The notes: generated by a model from the sequence alone, not told the origin. Positions 51,490 to 60,374 are shown, numbered from the stretch's first letter. The stretch is 64,000 nt of DNA from Epilithonimonas mollis (GCF_900142325.1 NZ_FRAM01000003.1:248001-312000), one strand, 5' to 3'. Made by a program: numbers and translations.

Positions 51490-51552
51490 ATGATACAATT
51501 AGTTATCGAAATCGCCATCAAGATTGTAGATTTCATCAGCAACCTCTTCTAG
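51490..51552 (+). CDS. Possible 20-residue amphipathic peptide
   Basis: ATG at 51490 to TAG at 51550. The peptide begins MIQLVIEIAIKIV and ends DFISNLF. Hydrophobic residues alternate with Glu7, Lys11 and Asp14 so that charges fall on one helical face, similar in style to small membrane-active peptides. It is preceded by a purine-rich CCGACA stretch and not covered by any larger gene. Coding capacity is uncertain since ORFs of this length occur by chance. Confidence 0.3.
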   Translation: MIQLVIEIAIKIVDFISNLF

Positions 51553-51600
51553 ACTGTCAAAGAATATTTTTTATATTTCTTAAAAAATAAACATATTTTG

Positions 51601-51608
51601 TAAATTTG
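51601..51608 (+). promoter_or_regulatory. -7 element for the acyltransferase gene
   Basis: TAAATTTG matches TAnnTTTG. It lies 15 nt before the ATG at 51624 and 33 nt before the ATG at 51642. No -33 TTG. Confidence 0.5.
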
Positions 51609-51641
51609 TAAAGTATAACCGTTATGGTTGTACTTTTTTTT

Positions 51642-52217
51642 ATGAAAAAACTCTTTGCAAAACTTATTCTAAAAATAATCGGATGGAAGGTTGTTCTCCA
51701 GGGCAATGTTGATAATCTAGACAGATGCATACTTGTAGTTGCTCCACACACCCATAACAGCGAATATCTTCTTGGAAATCTTGCCTATTGGTCTTTGGGA
51801 AAAAAGTTAAAAATAATCATCAAAGATGCTCATACCAAAAATCCTTTCTACGGCTGGATTGTAAAGGCAATTGGCGGAATCGGGATTGACCGTTCTCAGA
51901 AGAATAACCTTGTCAATTTTGTGGCGAATGAATTTAAGAAAGATGATTTCAGTCTCGTGATTACTCCGGAAGGTACGAGAAGCCGCGTAGAAAAATGGCG
52001 AAAAGGCTTCTACAATATGGCTTTGGCAGCAAAAGTCCCGATTGTTTTAGCCGGTGGCGATTACAAACGGAAAACCATTAATCTGGGTTATCAAATCCCT
52101 TATGAAAAACTGGAAACTCATTCGTATGAAGAAATCATGCAGGAAATTCAGGATTTTTATATAAAATTTGATATCACTCCGAAAATTCCTGAGAACTGGA
52201 ATCCCCAGATTTACTAG
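51642..52217 (+). CDS. PlsC-like lysophospholipid acyltransferase
   Basis: 191 residues from the ATG at 51642, chosen because MKKLFAKLILKIIGW is a natural start; the upstream in-frame ATG at 51624 adds six residues. Member of the 1-acylglycerol-3-phosphate acyltransferase superfamily with block III TPEGTRSRVEKWRKGFY (~109-125) and a basic, hydrophobic N-terminus for membrane contact. The catalytic H-x4-D motif reads H36-T-H-N-S-E41 here, so Asp is replaced by Glu. Probably acylates a lysolipid; the precise acceptor is unknown. Followed after 28 bp by the thioesterase gene. Confidence 0.82.
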   Translation: MKKLFAKLILKIIGWKVVLQGNVDNLDRCILVVAPHTHNSEYLLGNLAYWSLGKKLKIIIKDAHTKNPFYGWIVKAIGGIGIDRSQKNNLVNFVANEFKKDDFSLVITPEGTRSRVEKWRKGFYNMALAAKVPIVLAGGDYKRKTINLGYQIPYEKLETHSYEEIMQEIQDFYIKFDITPKIPENWNPQIY

Positions 52218-52245
52218 TTGATAGTTGCAAAATTAATTTTACGAA

Positions 52246-52677
52246 ATGGACGACACTAGAAAAAAAGAAATATTAGAGCAGTTGAATAAAGCCAATAAAA
52301 ACACTTTGGGTGAAACTTTAGAAATCGTATACACTGATGTTTCCGATGATTTTCTGACAGCAACGATGCCTGTAAACTCAAGAGTCCATCAGCCTTATGG
52401 TATTCTTCATGGTGGTGCAAGCTGTGTTCTGGCTGAGACCCTGGGTTCCTGTCTTTCGCTGATCAATGTGGATATCAATAAAGTTGTACCCGTGGGGACT
52501 AACATCAACAGCAATCATCTCCGTGCAAAACGTGAGGGTGTTGTAACCGGAACAGCAACCTTCATCAGAAAAGGCAATACAATGCACGTTTCTCAGATCG
52601 AGATTCGGGACGAGAAAGGAAATCTTATCAACCATACGACAATGACGAACAATATTGTTCCGGTCGGGAAAGTTTAA
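52246..52677 (+). CDS. menI: Hotdog-fold thioesterase (PaaI/MenI type)
   Basis: 143 residues. The hotdog signature HQPYGILHGGASCVLAETLGS (~47-67; acidic Glu in the central helix) and VPVGTNINSNHLRAKREG are typical of PaaI-like enzymes including 1,4-dihydroxy-2-naphthoyl-CoA hydrolase. The gene begins 28 bp after plsC-like and ends 16 bp before the isochorismate synthase gene. The pairing with a menaquinone enzyme favours MenI rather than phenylacetate catabolism. Symbol is given on context. Confidence 0.78.
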   Translation: MDDTRKKEILEQLNKANKNTLGETLEIVYTDVSDDFLTATMPVNSRVHQPYGILHGGASCVLAETLGSCLSLINVDINKVVPVGTNINSNHLRAKREGVVTGTATFIRKGNTMHVSQIEIRDEKGNLINHTTMTNNIVPVGKV

Positions 52678-52693
52678 TCTACCTCGAAAATCA

Positions 52694-53671
52694 ATGCTCA
52701 TTTTCAGACTACCCGATTCAGATATTTTCCATACATTGGATCATTCCCAGCAAAAACCTGTTTCTTTCGTAAGCTTCGATACCAAAACGGTTTTGGATTT
52801 CAAAGGAAATATCAGAGAAATATCAAAACAAGATATTGATAGCCAAAATATTTCACCAAAAAGCAAAAGCCAGCTGATAGAAATAGCGAAAGAAACACCG
52901 GAATCCTATGCTCTGAAAATCGCCCAGGCCAAAGAATTCATCGAAAAAAATGAGTTAAAAAAACTGGTGCTTTCCAGACGGAAACTCCTGATGTATCTGG
53001 ACATCACTTCTGAAAAGAAATTATCTTTAACAAAGAGTTTCCTGAAATTCTGTGACAGTTATCCTTCTGCTTTCTGTTATCTCTTTGAGAAAAATGGAGA
53101 GATCTGGATGGGCGGGTTTTCAGAAGTTTTAGGCAAATTTGATAAAAGAAATAATTCTTTCGAAACAATGAGTCTTGCAGGAACGCTTCCTCTCGCTGAG
53201 AGCTGGACTGATAAAGAAATCGAGGAACAAAAGGCTGTGACAGATTATATACAGTCTATTCTCAGAAAATTTTCTTCCAATCTGAAAGTTTCCTCTACAA
53301 AAGATTTGATTTCTGGAAATATCAAACACCTAAAAACTGATTTTTCTGCAGAGATCAGCCCGGAAAGCCTTGACAAAATAATATCCGAACTGCACCCTAC
53401 ACCAGCTGTATGTGGATTTCCAAAAGAACTTTGTGCACAGGGAATTAAAAGCATAGAACACTTTAACCGTGAATTTTACGCCGGTTACATTAAAGTCGAA
53501 ACCGAAGATTTCATCTACTATTTCGTAAATCTAAGATGTGCCAGTTTTTTCAAAAATTATGCATTTCTTTTTGTTGGCGGCGGGATTACTTTGAAAAGTG
53601 ATTCCGAAAAGGAATGGCAGGAAACCGAACTCAAATCTATGGCTGTTCAGAATAATCTGGTTTTCGAATGA
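52694..53671 (+). CDS. menF: Isochorismate synthase
   Basis: 325 residues from the ATG at 52694; a longer frame from 52655 overlaps the thioesterase gene and adds a basic extension without support. Chorismate-binding fold, C-terminal half with LVLSRRKLL (~95), FSEVLGKFD, SLAGTLPLAESWTD (~170), LHPTPAVCGFPKELC (~240) and REFYAGYIKVET. It converts chorismate to isochorismate, the entry to menaquinone synthesis, consistent with the thioesterase beside it. Shorter N-terminus than E. coli MenF, as usual in Bacteroidetes. Confidence 0.88.
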   Translation: MLIFRLPDSDIFHTLDHSQQKPVSFVSFDTKTVLDFKGNIREISKQDIDSQNISPKSKSQLIEIAKETPESYALKIAQAKEFIEKNELKKLVLSRRKLLMYLDITSEKKLSLTKSFLKFCDSYPSAFCYLFEKNGEIWMGGFSEVLGKFDKRNNSFETMSLAGTLPLAESWTDKEIEEQKAVTDYIQSILRKFSSNLKVSSTKDLISGNIKHLKTDFSAEISPESLDKIISELHPTPAVCGFPKELCAQGIKSIEHFNREFYAGYIKVETEDFIYYFVNLRCASFFKNYAFLFVGGGITLKSDSEKEWQETELKSMAVQNNLVFE

Positions 53672-53682
53672 TATCGGATAAT

Positions 53683-53714
53683 AAAAAAGATGACCATTCT
53701 AAGTCATCTTTTTT
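53683..53714. terminator. Bidirectional terminator after menF
   Basis: Arms AAAAAAGATGAC (53683-53694) and GTCATCTTTTTT (53703-53714) are fully complementary with an 8-nt loop, and A/T-runs on each side. Serves the convergent menF and the minus-strand gene ending at 53731. Confidence 0.85.
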
Positions 53715-53730
53715 TATTTTAATTTTAAAT

Positions 53731-54294
53731 CTAATTTAATCCGACCTGGATCTTAAAAGAAGAATTAATTTTTATTTTCATTTGATCCGCTTTATTTTCC
53801 GGTCCTTTAACTTCCAGATATATCGATGCCTGGGTTGACTTTAAGTAACTCATTATTTCAACATTCGGATCCGGAGTGAAACTGAGTGCGGTTTCACTTG
53901 TATTATTCGTCACATTAGCAATGACCTGATCAACCTGCCCAGGTGCAGCAATCCATAATTTTGCATCACTTACTGCTTTCAAAGTAATACCTCCGACAGA
54001 AGATACTTGGCTAATACTGAAGCTTGTCAATTTTGCGGACTTAACGGTTAAGTTACCCTGAAACCTATCTTTAATCTCTTTATCCAGGTCCAAATTCAGT
54101 GGAATATTTGGAGATTTAACATAGTCCGTAGAAACAACAAACGGAATATCAGAATCAATATTTACAGGAATATCAAACGGAACCGGAATGGTAATATCAT
54201 TGATAATGTCCTCAACTTTGCTGCAGCTATTAGCGACACTAATGCCTGTCAGTAAGGAAGAAGCCAGAATTGTATTTGTTATTAACTTTTTCAT
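53731..54294 (-). CDS. Exported hypothetical protein (possible lipoprotein)
   Basis: 187 residues. Signal peptide MKKLITNTILASSLLTGISVA, then NSC with Cys24; the lipobox is weak, so lipidation is uncertain. The mature part is beta-rich with a repeated Pro-Val/Ile pattern early on (IPVPFDIPVNIDSDIPFVV). It later has LTSFSISQVSSVGG, IYLEVKGPENKADQMKIKINSSF. No family recognised. Monocistronic between terminator and promoter. Confidence 0.68.
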   Translation of the reverse strand: MKKLITNTILASSLLTGISVANSCSKVEDIINDITIPVPFDIPVNIDSDIPFVVSTDYVKSPNIPLNLDLDKEIKDRFQGNLTVKSAKLTSFSISQVSSVGGITLKAVSDAKLWIAAPGQVDQVIANVTNNTSETALSFTPDPNVEIMSYLKSTQASIYLEVKGPENKADQMKIKINSSFKIQVGLN

Positions 54295-54319
54295 ATTCTT
54301 TTATTTCTTTTTTTACATT

Positions 54320-54327
54320 CAAATATA
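54320..54327 (-). promoter_or_regulatory. -7 element for the exported hypothetical protein gene
   Basis: The minus strand reads TATATTTG (TAnnTTTG), 26 nt before the ATG at 54294. No -33 TTG; it also lies close to the end of the permease gene. Confidence 0.4.
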
Positions 54328-54337
54328 TGCCAAAAAA

Positions 54338-55717
54338 TTAATGAGAGATATTTTTAACGTCAGCTTCTGAATGTTTGTGCTTGAAAAATATTGCAAAAAG
54401 AATAGAAATCACCAAGGCATAAGCTGCAAAATAAAGCCAGATGTGTGGCCAGTTTTTGACCATCACAACATTAGACAAAGTTCCATCCGGATTGACTACA
54501 GCATTAAAAGAATTCTTCAAAATTCCTATAAATGTAGAATCCGAAGGCGTAGTTTCCAGATATGATGATAATTCGGCGGCTGTGGTAAACTTAAGCGTGA
54601 AGAATCTGTCAATGGCCCAACCGGCAATGTAACTTCCCAAAACGGCTCCAAAACCATTAGTCATCATCATAAATAATCCTTGTGCAGAAGATCTTATTTT
54701 TTTATCGGTGGTTGTTTCTACGAAAAGTGAACCGGAAATATTGAAAAAGTCAAAAGCCATTCCGTAAACTATACATGATAATATAATCATCCAAAGACCA
54801 TTCACAGGATCACCATAAGCAAACAGTCCAAATCGCAGAACCCAGGCCAGCATACTGATAAGCATTACTTTTTTGATCCCGAACTTTCTTAAAAAGAAAG
54901 GAATAGCCAAAATAAACAATGTCTCGGAAATCTGAGAAATAGACATGATTATGGTAGATTTTTCCACTACAATTGAGTTTGCATATTTAGGAAAATGAGC
55001 AAACTCGCTCAGGAAGACATCGCCATAGGCATTGGTCAACTGCAAGGCTGCGCCCAAAAGCATCGAAAATAAAAAGAACAATGCCATTTTGTAATTCGCA
55101 AATAATTTGAAAGCATTGAGCCCCAACTGTTCTGTTAACGGAGCATCTTTGTCTATTAGCTTTTGTGGCGGACATTTGGGAAGCGTCAGCGCATAGATTC
55201 CCAGAAGGATTGCAACACCACCGGCAATATAAAATTGTCCTTCTGTGGCTTTATTTCCTGTAAGATTAGTGATCCACATCGCGACAATGAAGCCTACTGT
55301 TCCCCATACCCTGATTGGCGGGAAGTCTTTTACAACATCCAGATGGCTGTTTTTCAGAATTGTGTAAGAAATGGAATTGGTCAGTGCGATTGTCGGCATG
55401 TAAAAACACATCGCCAGCAGCATGATGTAGAAAAAAGAATTCGGTGTCTGTGTATGTGGCAATACGAAAAGAACCACGCCGTAAAGAATCTGTAAAACTG
55501 AATAGATCCGCTCTGCATTCACCCAACGGTCTGCAATAATCCCTGTGATAGTCGGCATAAAGATGGAAGCAATACCCATTGTTCCGAAAACAGCTCCGAA
55601 CTGAGTTCCGTCCCAGTGTTTTGTTCCAAACCAGAAGTTAGCCATTGTGATTAGCCAAGCTCCCCAAACAAAAAACTGAAGAAAGCTGAGTATTGTTAAT
55701 CGTAATTTTAGATTCAT
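54338..55717 (-). CDS. Nucleoside:H+ symporter (NupG/XapB-like MFS)
   Basis: 459 residues with about 12 transmembrane helices. N-terminal LTILSFLQFFVWGAWLITMANFWF and GIASIFMPTITGIIADRWVNAERIY match the nucleoside permease group of the MFS. Imports nucleosides across the inner membrane using the proton gradient. The extracellular nuclease encoded at 37.8 kb is a possible source of such nucleosides, though not linked. Full length. Confidence 0.85.
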   Translation of the reverse strand: MNLKLRLTILSFLQFFVWGAWLITMANFWFGTKHWDGTQFGAVFGTMGIASIFMPTITGIIADRWVNAERIYSVLQILYGVVLFVLPHTQTPNSFFYIMLLAMCFYMPTIALTNSISYTILKNSHLDVVKDFPPIRVWGTVGFIVAMWITNLTGNKATEGQFYIAGGVAILLGIYALTLPKCPPQKLIDKDAPLTEQLGLNAFKLFANYKMALFFLFSMLLGAALQLTNAYGDVFLSEFAHFPKYANSIVVEKSTIIMSISQISETLFILAIPFFLRKFGIKKVMLISMLAWVLRFGLFAYGDPVNGLWMIILSCIVYGMAFDFFNISGSLFVETTTDKKIRSSAQGLFMMMTNGFGAVLGSYIAGWAIDRFFTLKFTTAAELSSYLETTPSDSTFIGILKNSFNAVVNPDGTLSNVVMVKNWPHIWLYFAAYALVISILFAIFFKHKHSEADVKNISH

Positions 55718-55742
55718 GTGTTTAAAATGATATAATTCGTTT

Positions 55743-56345
55743 TTATTCTATTTTTTTGTTCCTGCGTTTGATTTCCTCCTGTAATCTGAGAGCAGTGTCG
55801 TAATCCTCTTCCTTGACGGCATCACTAAGTAATAGATTCAGCTCTTCCAACGAGACGTCTGACAAATCATTGACATCAGAAACAGACTGATCTGCATTCT
55901 CAGTTTCCGTTTTTGGATTCTCATCAAGTTCCAGTAAAATCCCGGCTTCATTCAGCACCTCAGAAGTTGTGAATATCGGCGCATCAAATCGGACAGCCAT
56001 TGCCACCGCATCAGATGTTCTTGCATCCAGAATAAGTTCATCTTCGGATAACGGATTTTTGAAATTTATATTTGAAAAGAACACACCGTCCTTGATCTGA
56101 TAGATAATAACCGATTCCAGGTTATAACCTGTATTTTTTACGAACTGTGCGAACAGATCATGGGTTAGAGGTCGCGGCGGATTGATATCTTTTTCTAATC
56201 CTAATGAAATGGATTGCGCTTCAAAATTCCCAATAACAACAGGCAGTTTGACCGATGTTTCTTCATGTTCCAGTAACAGCGCATAAGCTCCTGACTGAGT
56301 CTGGCTGTATGAGATCCCTCTGATGATTAATTTTTTATAATCCAT
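55743..56345 (-). CDS. Bifunctional nuclease-like protein with C-terminal UvrB/C motif
   Basis: 200 residues. N-terminal BFN (DUF151) domain (~1-135) with LPVVIGNFEAQSISLGLEKD, PRPLTHDLFAQFV and ARTSDAVAMAVRFDAPIFTT. A linker follows, then a UvrB/UvrC-interaction helix pair (~165-198; SLEELNLLLSDAVKEEDY and TALRLQEEIKRRNKK). BFN proteins have reported DNase/RNase activity in plants and other bacteria; the UVR tail suggests contact with repair or other proteins. Full length. -7 box 5 nt before the ATG implies a near-leaderless mRNA. Confidence 0.85.
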   Translation of the reverse strand: MDYKKLIIRGISYSQTQSGAYALLLEHEETSVKLPVVIGNFEAQSISLGLEKDINPPRPLTHDLFAQFVKNTGYNLESVIIYQIKDGVFFSNINFKNPLSEDELILDARTSDAVAMAVRFDAPIFTTSEVLNEAGILLELDENPKTETENADQSVSDVNDLSDVSLEELNLLLSDAVKEEDYDTALRLQEEIKRRNKKIE

Positions 56346-56349
56346 TTAG

Positions 56350-56357
56350 CAAATATA
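56350..56357 (-). promoter_or_regulatory. -7 element for the bifunctional nuclease gene
   Basis: The minus strand reads TATATTTG (TAnnTTTG). It is only 5 nt upstream of the ATG, so transcription would start at or near the start codon. Confidence 0.45.
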
Positions 56358-56476
56358 AAATTTTTTGTTAATTTTCATTTAGGATTTGTAGATTTTTACG
56401 CTGTTTCCGTTATAAAATCATTATATTTTTTAATTCTCGAAGCCAAAACTTCATCAGCTGGATTTTATAAAATAAA

Positions 56477-56503
56477 AAAACCTGAGTTTAAGGCTCAGGT
56501 TTT
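56477..56503 (-). terminator. Terminator of etfBA
   Basis: A 10-bp stem (AAAACCTGAG with its complement) around a 7-nt loop, followed on the minus strand by a T-rich tract. Confidence 0.8.
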
Positions 56504-56522
56504 ATATATTTTGAAAATATAA

Positions 56523-57470
56523 TTAAGCTTTCAGAGCTTTTATTTTTTCTGTCAATGCAGGGATAATCTGGAAAGCATCACCCACAACTCCATAGTCCGC
56601 AGATTTGAAGAAAGGTGCTTCTGCATCATTGTTGATCACAACAATTGTCTTGGAACTGTTTACACCAGCCAAATGCTGAATTGCACCGGAAATCCCGACA
56701 GCAATATAAAGATTAGGAGAAATCGCTTTTCCTGTCTGTCCAACGTGTTCTGTGTGAGGCCTCCAGCCAATGTCGGAAACCGGTTTGGAACAAGCTGTTG
56801 CTGCACCAAGAACGCTGGCCAGGTCTTCTATCATTCCCCAGTTTTCAGGACCTTTCATTCCTCTGCCCGCAGAAACAACAATTTCCGCTTCTTTAAGATC
56901 AAGTTTTCCTGATGATTGTTCGTGGTTGATCACTTTTGTATCTTCGTTTGCAATGCTCAGTTCTTTGACTTCTTCTGAACCCGAAGCTGGATTTTCTTTG
57001 ACTCCGAATGCATTTTGCGAAACGGTAACAATGACACCGGCCGCATCAGCTTTTGCATGCATAAATCCTTTCCCGGAAAACGCTCTTCTCTTTACCTGGA
57101 AAGGTGAAGTACTCTCGGGAACATCAATCGCATTGGTGATTAAAGAATAATTTTTCTGGATTGCCAACATTGGTGCTACAGAAGATGCATCTGTTGTATG
57201 AGGAAAAATGATAATGTTTCCGTCTGCAATCTGGTTAACTGCTTCTGCATAAGCCTTAGCACTGAAGTTTTTAAGACCTTCATCTTTTACGTTAACTACT
57301 TTATCCGCTCCATATTTGTAAAGTAATTCTGATGAATCCGTAGGATTGACAGAGATTGCGGTCACCGAATCTCCAGTTTTTGCTGCAATAGCTTTTGCAT
57401 AAGAAACTGCCTCAAATGCTGCTTTTTTGTAAACTCCGTTTATATTTTCTGCATATACGAATACTGCCAT
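56523..57470 (-). CDS. etfA: Electron transfer flavoprotein, alpha subunit
   Basis: 315 residues. C-terminal FAD-binding domain with SAGRGMKGPENWGMIEDLASVLGAATACSKPVSD in parts, VGQTGKAISPNLYIAVGISGAIQHLAG and VINNDAEAPFFKSADYGVVGD. With EtfB it carries electrons from acyl-CoA and other dehydrogenases to the membrane quinone pool. Gene 25 bp after etfB in the same operon. Full length. Confidence 0.95.
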   Translation of the reverse strand: MAVFVYAENINGVYKKAAFEAVSYAKAIAAKTGDSVTAISVNPTDSSELLYKYGADKVVNVKDEGLKNFSAKAYAEAVNQIADGNIIIFPHTTDASSVAPMLAIQKNYSLITNAIDVPESTSPFQVKRRAFSGKGFMHAKADAAGVIVTVSQNAFGVKENPASGSEEVKELSIANEDTKVINHEQSSGKLDLKEAEIVVSAGRGMKGPENWGMIEDLASVLGAATACSKPVSDIGWRPHTEHVGQTGKAISPNLYIAVGISGAIQHLAGVNSSKTIVVINNDAEAPFFKSADYGVVGDAFQIIPALTEKIKALKA

Positions 57471-57495
57471 TTTGTTTGATTTTAAAGGTTAAGAA

Positions 57496-58242
57496 TTAAA
57501 TTACTTTCGCTTCTTCGTGAAGTAATCTTACTAACTCGTCAAGATTGTCAGCAGAAACCAATTTCACAGCAGCTCTTGGAGCAACACTATCAAAAGAAAC
57601 CGCTTCCACTTTCACTTCAGTATTCGAAGGTTCAACAACACTAAGAGGTTTTGTTCTGGCAGACATAATACCTCTCATATTCGGAATGATCAAATCTTTC
57701 TCATCAACCAAACCTTTTTGTCCTGCAACTACCGCCGGCAGCTTTACTGCAATTGTTTCCTTACCACCTTCGATTTCTCTGACGGCAGTTACTTCTGAAC
57801 CGCTAACGTCCAGTCCGACAGCAGCATTTACAAAAGCATAGTTCAATAACTGCGCTACCATCCCAGGAACAGCTCCGCCATTATAATCGATGGACTCTTT
57901 TCCTGTAAGAATCAGGTCATAGCCACCATCCTGTGCTACTTTTGCAATTTCTTTGGCTACAGAAAAACTGTCTTTTGCTTCTGTATTTACTCTTTTAGCA
58001 TCATTTGCTCCGATTGCCAAAGCTTTTCTAATAACAGCTTCAGTTCCTGCATCTCCTACATTGACAACCGTTACAGTTGCGCCTTGAGATTCCTGTAATT
58101 TTATTGCTTTTGTCAACGCAAATTCGTCCAAAGGATTTATAACCCACTGAATGCCGTTTTTATCAAAAGCAGATTTGTCCGCTGTGAAATTAATTTTACT
58201 TGTAGTATCCGGAACACTACTGATACAAACTAATATTTTCAT
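57496..58242 (-). CDS. etfB: Electron transfer flavoprotein, beta subunit
   Basis: 248 residues. N-terminal MKILVCISSVPDTTSKINF, the family's nucleotide-binding VVNVGDAGTEAVIRKALAIGANDA and LILTGKESIDYNGGAVPGMVAQLLNY are intact. Forms the heterodimer with EtfA. First gene of etfBA; no clear -7 element in the 268-bp gap upstream. Full length. Confidence 0.95.
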   Translation of the reverse strand: MKILVCISSVPDTTSKINFTADKSAFDKNGIQWVINPLDEFALTKAIKLQESQGATVTVVNVGDAGTEAVIRKALAIGANDAKRVNTEAKDSFSVAKEIAKVAQDGGYDLILTGKESIDYNGGAVPGMVAQLLNYAFVNAAVGLDVSGSEVTAVREIEGGKETIAVKLPAVVAGQKGLVDEKDLIIPNMRGIMSARTKPLSVVEPSNTEVKVEAVSFDSVAPRAAVKLVSADNLDELVRLLHEEAKVI

Positions 58243-58510
58243 CTGTTAAATATATTTTTAATTTAATATTCTGACAGCAAGTCGTCTTTAAAAACGGATT
58301 TCAAAATATCCAGACTCACTGTGTGGCTAATTTATATAAAAAATACTATGCATGCATAATTTATTGCTATTTTATAAATAACATTACAAAACTCTTTATA
58401 CAAAGGATTTCAAAGAAGAATTCCCAAATAAATCCTTACCAGAAACATTACAAAATGATTTTAATCATTCACAATTTTCCGTCTTCAAAAAGCTGATTTC
58501 TCAAAACTAA

Positions 58511-59212
58511 TTATTTCTTGACCTGACTTGGCCTGATTTCGATTTTGCTTGGCAACATTCTCGGGTTCATATTCAGCATATCAAGAATGAGATTTCCGAT
58601 ATCTTCCGGCTGGATTTTCCAGTCATCTTTATGCGAAGGAATATTACCATTAAAATGAGTAGCAACTGAACCCGGCATTATCGTAGAAACTTTGATATTG
58701 TATTTTCTAAGGTCAATCATTGCAGCCTGTGTGAAACCAACAACACCAAATTTGGAAGCGTTATAACCAGCACCGTTCTCAAAAAAATTAGTTCCGGCAA
58801 GACTGGCTATCGTGATGTAATAACCTTCAGTTTTTTTGAGTTCGTCAACAGAACTTTTTAAAGTATAAAAACAGCCGGTCAAATTGGTTTCTATCATAGC
58901 ATTCCAATCTTCAATACTCAGTTCATCAACCGGACCAAATACCCCCAAACCTGCGTTGGCAATAACAACATCGATTTTTCCGAATTTTTCCGAAATTTTA
59001 CGGACAGCATGTTGTTCATCTTCATATTTTCTGACATCAGAACTTACTCCGAAAACACTTTCCGAAATCCTGGCAAGCTCTTCGACTGCTTTGTCGACAT
59101 CTTCCTGCTTTCTTCCGCTGATGGCAACTTTGTGACCATTTTTCAGTAGTACTTCTGCAACTCCGAAACCGATTCCTTTGGTTCCTCCGGTGATGTATAT
59201 AACTTTTGACAT
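58511..59212 (-). CDS. Short-chain dehydrogenase/reductase
   Basis: 233 residues. VIYITGGTKGIGFGVAEVLL (NAD(P)-binding, ~4-23), VIANAGLGVFG, Ser in YITIASLAGTNFF and catalytic YNASKFGVVGF (Tyr~149, Lys~153) are present. Resembles cytoplasmic SDRs annotated as FabG-like, but substrate unknown. Sits between etfB and a T9SS protein gene as a single gene. Confidence 0.9.
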   Translation of the reverse strand: MSKVIYITGGTKGIGFGVAEVLLKNGHKVAISGRKQEDVDKAVEELARISESVFGVSSDVRKYEDEQHAVRKISEKFGKIDVVIANAGLGVFGPVDELSIEDWNAMIETNLTGCFYTLKSSVDELKKTEGYYITIASLAGTNFFENGAGYNASKFGVVGFTQAAMIDLRKYNIKVSTIMPGSVATHFNGNIPSHKDDWKIQPEDIGNLILDMLNMNPRMLPSKIEIRPSQVKK

Positions 59213-59233
59213 AATTTTTTTTAGTACTAAAAT

Positions 59234-59266
59234 AAAAAAAACGCTCTGGATCAGAGCGTTTTTTTT
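59234..59266 (-). terminator. Terminator of the T9SS cargo gene
   Basis: ACGCTCTG (59241-59248) pairs with CAGAGCGT (59252-59259); the stem is extended by seven A and T on either side, with a T-run on the minus strand. Confidence 0.82.
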
Positions 59267-59285
59267 ATGATTTTAAGAGATGTTA

Positions 59286-60287
59286 TTACTTCTTTATGAA
59301 TTTTTTAGTTTCAGTTCCGTTTTCAGTTTCAACATTAATTATGTAAGTTCCCTTAGTAAGGTTTCTTACATCAATTTGGTTGTCAGCAGATTTTTTAGAA
59401 GCTACAGATTTGCCAGAAACATCAATAACGTTTACGCTGATTACTCTTGAAGTAGATTTGATGTTTATATAATCTGCAGTAGGGTTTGGATAGACTGTAA
59501 CATTCGCAGTTTTTTCAATCTGACCAACAGTTACCACTCCCAGAGTTGCTGCGTTTACAGCGTCTGCAACATAGTTATCAACCGCACTTGTTGTTGTAGC
59601 TGTATTACCTGTATTATAATTACTAAGAACATTAAACTGACTTCCATCAAGATTTTTTGTTACAGTTGCTCCGGCTATGGCAAGTGTAGTAGTTACTCCA
59701 TCTATTGTATAAGTAATTACACCATTCACCTTATCGTAAGTGAAACCAACTTTAACCCATGTATTTGCAGGATATGTTACCGCACTAATTCCCGTGATAT
59801 TATAAAAAGCTGGCGTACCATTAACTGTAAGGTTAGCCATTCCTTGAAAAAGTTTTGTAGCTGTGTTGTATTTCAAACCTACAAGTCCTGTAGTAGAGTT
59901 GGTTACGTTAACACCAGGCAAGTTAGTTCCTGTAGAAGTTCCCGTATAAAAATCAAAAGTAACTCTTAGGATGTCATTCCCGGTAGTTCTTGCTGCCCAA
60001 GCTGTGCCAAAACCTAATTTTACGGCTTGCCTGTTAGAAGCTGCAGTCGCTGTAGCACCACCCGTCAACTGAAAAGATTTATCGTGTGTGGCATCTATAT
60101 TTACGATTTGATAATCAGGTGCAGTTCCACCACTGAGATACATACCACCTTGTCCGGGCGCACCAAATGCAAAATTGGATCCGACATCGCCTAATGTATA
60201 GGAATTGTAATTATCTGATTCGATAACCTGTGCAGATAAAAAAGTTGTTGAAAGTGCTATTGCACTTAATAGATAGATTTTCTTCAT
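59286..60287 (-). CDS. Secreted protein with T9SS type A sorting domain
   Basis: 333 residues. Signal peptide to LSAQ (~19). The central ~220 residues are beta-rich and Gly/Thr/Asn-rich and resemble a concanavalin-like or LamG-like sandwich (DILRVTFDFYTGTS, NTWVKVGFTYDKVNGVITYTIDG). The C-terminal T9SS type A domain is at ~262-333 (ANVTVYPNPTADYINIKS ... KGTYIINVET ... KKFIKK). Secreted across the outer membrane by the type IX system. Ligand and function unknown. Confidence 0.85.
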   Translation of the reverse strand: MKKIYLLSAIALSTTFLSAQVIESDNYNSYTLGDVGSNFAFGAPGQGGMYLSGGTAPDYQIVNIDATHDKSFQLTGGATATAASNRQAVKLGFGTAWAARTTGNDILRVTFDFYTGTSTGTNLPGVNVTNSTTGLVGLKYNTATKLFQGMANLTVNGTPAFYNITGISAVTYPANTWVKVGFTYDKVNGVITYTIDGVTTTLAIAGATVTKNLDGSQFNVLSNYNTGNTATTTSAVDNYVADAVNAATLGVVTVGQIEKTANVTVYPNPTADYINIKSTSRVISVNVIDVSGKSVASKKSADNQIDVRNLTKGTYIINVETENGTETKKFIKK

Positions 60288-60374
60288 AATATATATTTAA
60301 AATTTATAAAGCACGAAATTATCAAAAAAATTAGACTATTTATCTTTTTTGCACTAAATTATTAAAAAAAATAT

